This document shows, piece by piece, positions 35,305 through 40,137 of a DNA stretch of 40,137 bases (the stretch's first letter is position 1; each line of letters opens with the position of its first letter). Under the pieces are notes generated by a model. The model saw nothing but the letters and a program-made list of their open reading frames with translations, was not told the origin of the DNA and did not search any database. The translations under genes and the position numbers were made by a program. Source of the DNA: Akkermansia muciniphila. Lineage in GTDB: Bacteria > Verrucomicrobiota > Verrucomicrobiia > Limisphaerales > UBA9464. The stretch is taken from the NCBI GenBank assembly GCA_945900455.1, contig CAMDJH010000019.1:1-40137 (forward strand). Direction: 5' to 3'.

Positions 35305-35838
35305 TCACTTTGAATTCAGCGCGGCCTCGATGTCGGCTTGGTACTGTTTCCGGGTCGATTCGCCCTCGAATCCACGATGCACCGTCCGGATCTTGCCGTC
35401 CGTACCCACAAGAATTGAGGTGGGCATCACATCGATTCCGAGCTTTTCCGCCAACTGGCTCTTCGGATCCCGAACCACCGGAAATGGAACCGGATTTTTT
35501 TTCAGGAACTTGTCCATGTCCTCTTTTTCCTCGTCCACACTGACTGCGAGTACCAGGAATCCCTTGGCTGCGAATTTCTCATGCAATTGGGCTAGCGACG
35601 GAAACGACCGCTTGCAGGGCCCGCACCAGGATGCCCAAAAATCGATTAGCACGGTTTTACCCTTGAGATCGGGCAGAGTTCCTTCCAGTCCAAATCCAGC
35701 GAGGTCCGGAAGCGTGTCGCCCACCTTGGGACCGGCGGAGGCTGCCCGGACAAATTCCGGGATAGCGGCGGCTGCGAGGAAGCTGGCAGTGGCGGTCAGC
35801 CACTCCCGGCGGGTGAATTTAAACGAGTGCATATTCAT
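35305..35838 (-). CDS. TlpA-like thioredoxin-fold protein, Tat-exported
   Basis: The protein is a periplasmic or surface thiol-disulphide oxidoreductase of 177 residues from the ATG at 35838 (a second ATG at 35832 is as likely). The N-terminus has F-T-R-R-E-W-L-T-A and a hydrophobic run ending V-R-A-A-S-A, a Tat-type signal. The active site is W-A-S-W-C-G-P-C (Cys 72 and 75). The fold has F-P-V-V-R-D-P-K and the cis-Pro in V-M-P-T-S-I-L-V. Its start overlaps the end of apbE by 20 nt, so the two are coupled. It may reduce the Cys of the DUF4266 lipoprotein made by the next gene. Confidence 0.92.
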   Translation of the reverse strand: MNMHSFKFTRREWLTATASFLAAAAIPEFVRAASAGPKVGDTLPDLAGFGLEGTLPDLKGKTVLIDFWASWCGPCKRSFPSLAQLHEKFAAKGFLVLAVSVDEEKEDMDKFLKKNPVPFPVVRDPKSQLAEKLGIDVMPTSILVGTDGKIRTVHRGFEGESTRKQYQADIEAALNSK

Positions 35839-36856
35839 GGAATCGACGACTGAGATGGATGCCGGATTCGGTGACAATGGCTCCGGCGGTGGCGGGTTGT
35901 GCTTCAATCAGTTTGAGACCGGCATCGGCGCCCAACACAAACGCCGCTGTGGAAAGCATGCCAGCTTGCGTGCAGCTTGGGGCAACGACGCTAACCGCCA
36001 GGCAGGTATTGTGGACGGGTTCGCCTGTGCGTGGGTCGATAATATGACCGTAGCGCCGGCCGTTGACTTCAAATTTCCGAAAATAATCGCCGGATGTCGC
36101 GACGGCTCCGTCCCGAAGCGCCAGCCCCTTCCAAGTTGAGCCAGGCTTGCGAGGGTCTTCGAGCCCAATGTGCCAGGACGGCCGGCCGGCCGGCGGCGGG
36201 CCGGAAACGCGGACGTCCGCTCCAAAATCCACCAGTACGCCGGTCACACCCATGGATCCGGCCAGTAGCACGGCTTGGTCGACGGCGTATTCCTTGCCCA
36301 TACCTCCGAGGTCGAGCGACATGCCCGAGGACGGAAGAAAAATGGCCCCGGGACGCCGTTGAAGCTTCCGCCAACCCACCCGTTCCCGGGCGGCGGCAAT
36401 CTGTTCCGGCGTCGGAAAAGTGGTGGGTGAATTCTTCCAGTTCCAGAGTGCGATCAGCGGGAGGGAAGTTGGATCCAGGATACCCCGCGTAAGGAAAACG
36501 AGTTCCTGGCAAAGAGCCATCAACCGATCTGTCTCCGGGTCGAGATTTACCCAGCGTCTGCCGGCTTCCCGATTGATTTGTGAGATAAAGCTGTCCTCTC
36601 GAAAACGGGAGTAGCGGGCTTCAAACGTCGCGACCCACTGAAGCAGGGCGTCGCGGTACTGGCGGCCAATGTCCCGGGGAGCCGCAAAGCAGGCGCGGCA
36701 GCTCGTACCCATCGCCTCAAACCTCAGGCTGTGCCCGCCATCGCGAACGTCTTCGTGCGCCGAGGTCACAATTCGCTGGTACACCGGACGGATGTCCGGC
36801 GGATGCAGGTTGATCGCATCCGGGGACGCTGCCGGGATAGGAGCCGCTAAAACCAT
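35819..36856 (-). CDS. apbE: ApbE-type FAD:protein FMN transferase
   Basis: ApbE links FMN from FAD to Ser or Thr of exported proteins. The 345-residue protein has F-E-A-M-G-T (46-51), S-L-D-L-G-G-M-G-K-E-Y-A-V-D (180-193), L-V-D-F-G-A-D-V-R (208-216) and A-T-S-G-D-Y-F-R with G-H-I-I-D-P-R-T-G-E-P (253-280). In the C-terminal metal site the usual A-D-x-L-S/A-T is A-G-M-L-S-T, so the Asp that binds magnesium is Gly 299. The N-terminus has no clear signal peptide. The start overlaps the stop of the DUF3570 gene by 10 nt. The neighbouring DUF3570 protein carries a likely FMN acceptor motif. Confidence 0.93.
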   Translation of the reverse strand: MVLAAPIPAASPDAINLHPPDIRPVYQRIVTSAHEDVRDGGHSLRFEAMGTSCRACFAAPRDIGRQYRDALLQWVATFEARYSRFREDSFISQINREAGRRWVNLDPETDRLMALCQELVFLTRGILDPTSLPLIALWNWKNSPTTFPTPEQIAAARERVGWRKLQRRPGAIFLPSSGMSLDLGGMGKEYAVDQAVLLAGSMGVTGVLVDFGADVRVSGPPPAGRPSWHIGLEDPRKPGSTWKGLALRDGAVATSGDYFRKFEVNGRRYGHIIDPRTGEPVHNTCLAVSVVAPSCTQAGMLSTAAFVLGADAGLKLIEAQPATAGAIVTESGIHLSRRFHEYALV

Positions 36857-38139
36857 ATTCCCAATCCGGCGGTCAGCACATGAGCCTTTGGATAGGCATC
36901 CTTGGGTGTTATGTGACCGACACCGTGCATTTCGTAGCGTTTATACGCCGCATCCAAGGAGACATGATCTTGGAGTCGCCAATGAATGCCGATACCGGCT
37001 GAATACGCTTCAAATTCGCTCAGTCGATAGTCCGCGGAATACGAACTGGGATGAGGGGGGATGTCGATAAACGTGTAGCCCGTTGGATCTTCGGGATAGG
37101 CTGGCCCCCCCTCGTAGTCGACGAAGGAACCATCCTGATAGGCGGCCGTTGTGCCGTCCGGGTAGTCGGCCTCGCCGATGAAGCGCGGATGATAGAAGCT
37201 TGCGGCGCTCTGGCGATACCAGCGAACCATCGGGGAAACGGTGACTTTCTTACCCAACTTCTGGTTCCATTGGAGCTTCACGGTGTGTGCAAATATGTCG
37301 TAGCTGTCGTGATAAAACCGGTAATTGGCATCGACGCCTGCCTTGAGCGGGGTGACAAAATGAGTTACGCCCAGAAAAAGGACTTGTTTGGACCGGTGTG
37401 ACGGCCGCTTCTCGGCGAGATTGGCCTCGGTCGGCCAGTCTTCTGGGTTGGTGCCTGGATAGGGGAAAAAGAAATTCACTCCCTTGTAAGGATCGTTCAA
37501 ATACCCATCCGCGTACCCGAAGGTTACGTTCGCCGTGAGGTAGGTTTGCGGACTGAGGAGTTGGGTCAAACCAATGATCCCGTCGAGGGTGTTCTTGTCC
37601 GCTGGCTTCGTCTGGTAGAGCCCCGACACTTCGTCAAAATTTCGGGCAAGCCCGAGCAGTACGGTGGTGTTCTTCTGGTTAAACTCGATGGCGTGGTTCA
37701 GGGCAATGCCAACGGATTCATAATCACCTTCCTTACTGTAGGCAATCTGAGGGGTGGTCATGTGAATGCCCCCGTATCGAACGGCGAATTCCAGACTCTC
37801 GGCCCGCCGGATGTCGTGAATGGGGAATTCATTGACGGGAACCTTGTCGGTACCGTAAGCGGGTGCCCCGCCCGTGGGCGATGCACCCGAGATGGAATCG
37901 TACACGAAGTTTCCCCGGGCTGTGATTCTGGAATTCAGCTCCTTTTCGAAGTACGCGGAGTGAGTTCGGATGTGCATCCGGTTGCCGTCCTCGTTGTAGT
38001 CTTCGTAGCGGTACTCAACCCGGTCTTCGGCGATCATCCGGGCGGGAGGCACGAGGCGCAGCCCGACGGCCACGGCGATGGCGACCAGTGAGGATCGTGC
38101 CGAGAAACTGTCTCGTGGAGGCAAGCAGGGGCAACTCAT
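36847..38139 (-). CDS. DUF3570 predicted outer-membrane beta-barrel with ApbE-acceptor-like motif
   Basis: This is the first gene of the four-gene minus-strand operon. The 430-residue protein has a signal-like N-terminus (about residues 14-36), then alternating amphipathic strands rich in Tyr and Phe. It ends in V-L-T-A-G-L-G-I-W-F, with a terminal Phe as in outer-membrane proteins. Conserved DUF3570 features are R-V-E-Y-R-Y-E-D-Y and the segment D-S-I-S-G-A-S-P-T (residues 81-89). That segment resembles the Asp-x-x-Ser-Gly-Ala-Thr site where ApbE attaches FMN in NqrC and RnfG proteins. A second weak match, D-G-T-T-A-A, begins at residue 328. By inference this may be a flavinylated barrel. 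The gene is divergent from recA. Confidence 0.88.
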   Translation of the reverse strand: MSCPCLPPRDSFSARSSLVAIAVAVGLRLVPPARMIAEDRVEYRYEDYNEDGNRMHIRTHSAYFEKELNSRITARGNFVYDSISGASPTGGAPAYGTDKVPVNEFPIHDIRRAESLEFAVRYGGIHMTTPQIAYSKEGDYESVGIALNHAIEFNQKNTTVLLGLARNFDEVSGLYQTKPADKNTLDGIIGLTQLLSPQTYLTANVTFGYADGYLNDPYKGVNFFFPYPGTNPEDWPTEANLAEKRPSHRSKQVLFLGVTHFVTPLKAGVDANYRFYHDSYDIFAHTVKLQWNQKLGKKVTVSPMVRWYRQSAASFYHPRFIGEADYPDGTTAAYQDGSFVDYEGGPAYPEDPTGYTFIDIPPHPSSYSADYRLSEFEAYSAGIGIHWRLQDHVSLDAAYKRYEMHGVGHITPKDAYPKAHVLTAGLGIWF

Positions 38140-38260
38140 GCGTTTTTGACATTCTTACCCTAGCAAGGAGCGTGCCGAGTTGCGAACACGAAGATTGAGC
38201 TCAACGATTCCCGAAATCGCGATCCAGAGAAGGTTCTTCGTAAGCGGGCACAGGCAGCGA

Positions 38261-38288
38261 TTGACTTGAACCGGTTCGCTCCTAACCT
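38261..38288 (+). promoter_or_regulatory. Possible recA promoter with palindrome in the spacer
   Basis: A -35 ttgact (38261-38266) and a -10 taacct (38283-38288) are 16 bases apart. The 10-bp perfect palindrome gaaccggttc (38268-38277) lies between them, a sensible place for a repressor of the damage response. It does not match a LexA box that I can name with confidence. Confidence 0.4.
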
Positions 38289-38324
38289 GCGCCCCCGAGA
38301 GAAACACTCAGCTCCTTTTTTGCC

Positions 38325-39431
38325 ATGGCTACTGCTAAGACTGTCGAACCAAAATCAACCGAATCCAAGATTGCCGAAACGAAGGCCGCCGCGCATCTGC
38401 CGGAAGCGGCGAAGATCAACGCCGCCAAGGCACGCGAGCTCGAGTCGGCGATTGCGTCGATTACAAAGGCTTACGGGGACGGTGCGATCATGCGGCTTGG
38501 GGCGGCTCAGGCACTCCGGCAGATCGAGGTCATTCCAACCGGGGCCATTGCGATCGATCTCGCCCTTGGGGTGGGTGGTGTTCCCCGCGGGCGCGTGGTC
38601 GAGATTTACGGACCGGAGAGTTCCGGCAAGACGACCCTGATGCTGCATCTGATCGCCAATGCGCAGAAGGCGGGGGGAATCGCGGCGTTCATCGATGCCG
38701 AGCATGCGCTGGACCCTGGCTACGCCAAGAAGTTGGGAGTCAACCTCGATGAACTGCTGGTGTCACAACCCGATTCAGGAGAAGAAGCTTTAACGATTTG
38801 CGAGACATTGGCGCGTTCCGGTGCCCTGGACATCATTGTGATTGATTCGGTGGCCGCTTTGGTGCCGAAGGCGGAGTTGGAAGGGGAGATGGGCATGGCC
38901 ACGATGGGGATGCAGGCCCGTTTGATGAGTCAGGCGTTACGGAAACTCACGGCGCTACTCAGCAAGTCCAAGACGACCTGCCTCTTCACCAACCAGCTTC
39001 GGGAGAAGGTGGGCGTGATGTATGGAAATCCGGAGACCACTCCGGGCGGCAAGGCGCTCAAGTTTTACGCGTCGGTGCGCATCGATATCCGGCGCAAGGA
39101 CGCCATTAAGGATGCGGCCGGCAATGTGATGGGAAACCACGTGAAGGTGAAGATTGTGAAGAATAAGGTGGCACCGCCGTTCGCCGAGGCGGAGTTCGAC
39201 ATCCTCTTCAATCACGGGATCGACAAGGAGGGGAGTCTGCTGGAAGTCGGCATCGATTGTGGCGTGGTCGAAAAGAAGGGTGCCTGGTTGCAGTTCAACG
39301 GAGAGTTGATCGGACAGGGGAAGGAGGCGGCTCGGAAGGCACTCGTCGAGAAGCCAGAAATCGCACGCAAGATCGGAGACGGAATCCGGGCGGCAAAATT
39401 GGCGGCGTTGACCGAACCGGTGAAGGCCTGA
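38325..39431 (+). CDS. recA: RecA recombinase
   Basis: RecA forms filaments on single-stranded DNA, drives strand exchange and triggers LexA cleavage. The 368-residue protein has an Ala/Lys-rich N-terminal extension of about 30 residues before the usual start. Walker A is G-P-E-S-S-G-K-T (96-103). The Walker B strand is [12 protein letters not shown], followed by the loop [15 protein letters not shown] and the segment [10 protein letters not shown] match the family. The ATG at 38325 follows a purine-poor leader. No recX follows; the next gene on this strand encodes a TolQ-like protein. Confidence 0.97.
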   Translation: MATAKTVEPKSTESKIAETKAAAHLPEAAKINAAKARELESAIASITKAYGDGAIMRLGAAQALRQIEVIPTGAIAIDLALGVGGVPRGRVVEIYGPESSGKTTLMLHLIANAQKAGGIAAFIDAEHALDPGYAKKLGVNLDELLVSQPDSGEEALTICETLARSGALDIIVIDSVAALVPKAELEGEMGMATMGMQARLMSQALRKLTALLSKSKTTCLFTNQLREKVGVMYGNPETTPGGKALKFYASVRIDIRRKDAIKDAAGNVMGNHVKVKIVKNKVAPPFAEAEFDILFNHGIDKEGSLLEVGIDCGVVEKKGAWLQFNGELIGQGKEAARKALVEKPEIARKIGDGIRAAKLAALTEPVKA

Positions 39432-39736
39432 TGGGTTTTTCCGAACCAGCGACGCGGGCAGTGATTGCCCGGTGCCGTGCGGATTACCGCGGATTAGAGG
39501 GATTACCGCGGATTATGGTGGATTGGCGGAGCTGAACTGGTTGGGGGAAACGGCCGGCGGGCGTCATTGCTGCTTTCGGCGGAACGGCCTGAGATGCCCT
39601 GTCCGTTCGGGAGGGCTCCGGGTTGCCTTCTTGGATCGGCTGTGAACAACTGTCGCCTGCGAAGCGGAAAACCCTTTGACCCGATCGCTCGGCATCGCTA
39701 ATTCATGGCAGGGTTGTTTTCTGGCGACCCGTTGTC
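39432..39736. other. Intergenic region after recA with a short direct repeat
   Basis: No coding frame of convincing quality lies here. A weak hairpin, cgggca-gtgat-tgcccg (39455-39471), follows recA without a T tail. The 15-bp unit gattaccgcggatta occurs twice, at 39482-39496 and 39501-39515. The right part holds the promoter of the TolQ-like gene. Confidence 0.6.
39676..39704 (+). promoter_or_regulatory. Promoter of the TolQ/ExbB-like gene
   Basis: A -35 ttgacc (39676-39681) and a -10 taattc (39699-39704) are exactly 17 bases apart, close to the housekeeping consensus. Transcription would begin near 39711, some 25 bases before the GTG at 39737. Confidence 0.55.
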
Positions 39737-40137
39737 GTGTATCCACCCGTTTGTAGTTTTTTTCTGGCCGCCGCAACTGCGACCCCGGTTTCGGGGCGCG
39801 GCGGATTTTCCCTGCTATACGTATGGCACGAGGCCACCTGGGAGGCCAAGATCATCATCGGCATCCTCATCGTTTTCTCGATCCTTGCATGGATGACGAT
39901 GCTCCAGAAGGCGACCCAGATGCGGCGGGCGAAGCAGTTAAATCAGCATTTCGAAAGTGAATTTCGCAGTCAGAAGCTCGTTTTTGGCATTTTTGATCGA
40001 CGGTTACAGGTGGGCGGTTGTCCGTTGTTTTCTGTTTATCAGGACGGTTGTGTCGAATTGAATGCCCGCTTGAAAGGGGGTACCGAGGTCCGCCGGCCCC
40101 ACCTCTCTTTGAAATCGATGGAACATGTGAAGCGGGT
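39737..40137 (+). CDS. TolQ/ExbB/MotA-type proton channel protein, 3' end outside window
   Basis: These inner-membrane proteins use the proton gradient to power outer-membrane transport or stability with a TolR/ExbD partner. The frame is open from 39680 to the right edge, so the gene is cut. I chose GTG at 39737 because a good promoter lies just before it and the N-terminus then has a signal-like run (F-F-L-A-A-A-T-A). The body fits the N-terminal part of the family: W-H-E-A-T-W-E-A-K, a membrane helix (I-I-I-G-I-L-I-V-F-S-I-L-A-W), then Q-M-R-R-A-K-Q-L and C-P-L-F-S-V-Y-Q-D-G. About 133 residues are visible. Whether it is TolQ or ExbB cannot be told without the rest of the cluster. Confidence 0.75.
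   Translation, partial: MYPPVCSFFLAAATATPVSGRGGFSLLYVWHEATWEAKIIIGILIVFSILAWMTMLQKATQMRRAKQLNQHFESEFRSQKLVFGIFDRRLQVGGCPLFSVYQDGCVELNARLKGGTEVRRPHLSLKSMEHVKR

Noticed and set aside
38140-38324. LexA box of the TGTTC-N4-GAACA type upstream of recA
   Set aside because: A gaaca occurs at about 38182, but the partner half-site at the right spacing is missing.
39705-39896. 63-residue open frame overlapping the TolQ-like start
   Set aside because: It is out of frame with the TolQ-like sequence and has no domain features; the membrane-protein frame is better supported.

Overview
The window is about 40 kb of GC-rich bacterial chromosome. It most likely comes from a Verrucomicrobiota member, by inference near the Pedosphaera/Limisphaera group. 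The evidence is the gene style: hybrid kinases with a periplasmic propeller, large secreted delta-60/Ig-like repeat proteins, pseudopilins with an H-X9-DG tail, a DUF6807 plus Gfo/Idh pair with Tat/lipoprotein signals, and REP-like palindromes between and inside genes. I see no tRNA, rRNA, CRISPR array, transposase or phage gene.

Layout. 1-5.7 kb: a left-truncated hybrid histidine kinase with a palindromic repeat inserted in frame in its ATPase domain, followed by a response-regulator/kinase. 5.7-9.9 kb: a 1378-residue secreted delta-60/Ig-like protein on the minus strand, separated from the kinase by a nested palindrome. 10-11.8 kb: fabD-fabG on the minus strand. 11.9-17 kb: a plus-strand run of a small basic protein, pyrR, pyrB, a LysM envelope protein, xseB and dxs. 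17-20.2 kb: rpsO-pnp, each followed by a hairpin terminator; the PNPase carries an RG-rich linker and a second S1 domain. 20.3-21.8 kb: an M42 aminopeptidase coupled to a small PepSY-like membrane protein. 21.8-25 kb (minus): a GYF_2-RDD membrane protein, an STN-subtilase and an MsrP-like molybdoenzyme. 25.1-29.4 kb (plus): DUF6807 lipoprotein, Gfo/Idh oxidoreductase and two tandem pseudopilins. 29.5-31.2 kb: PolX (minus). 31.4-33.3 kb: a PaaX-like regulator flanked by two copies of a 20-bp palindrome, then metF. 33.4-34.9 kb: an Ig-like secreted protein (minus). 35.0-38.1 kb (minus): a compact operon DUF3570 - ApbE - TlpA-like thioredoxin - DUF4266. 38.3-39.4 kb: recA. The right edge cuts a TolQ/ExbB-type gene.

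Most genes are core metabolism (fatty acid, pyrimidine, isoprenoid and folate pathways, RNA decay, recombination) set among envelope and secreted proteins. The best candidate for a little-described system is the 35.0-38.1 kb operon. It pairs a flavin transferase (ApbE) with a predicted outer-membrane barrel (DUF3570) that carries an Asp-Ser-Ile-Ser-Gly-Ala-Ser motif resembling known ApbE acceptor sites. A secreted thioredoxin and a tiny lipoprotein ending in Gly-Gly-Gly-Gly-Cys-Gly-Cys-Asn complete it. I infer an envelope redox module with a covalently flavinylated outer-membrane protein. Other notable points are the in-frame palindrome in the kinase, the double-S1 PNPase, the paired 20-bp operators around the PaaX-like gene, and a 121-bp identical tract shared by the two pseudopilins.
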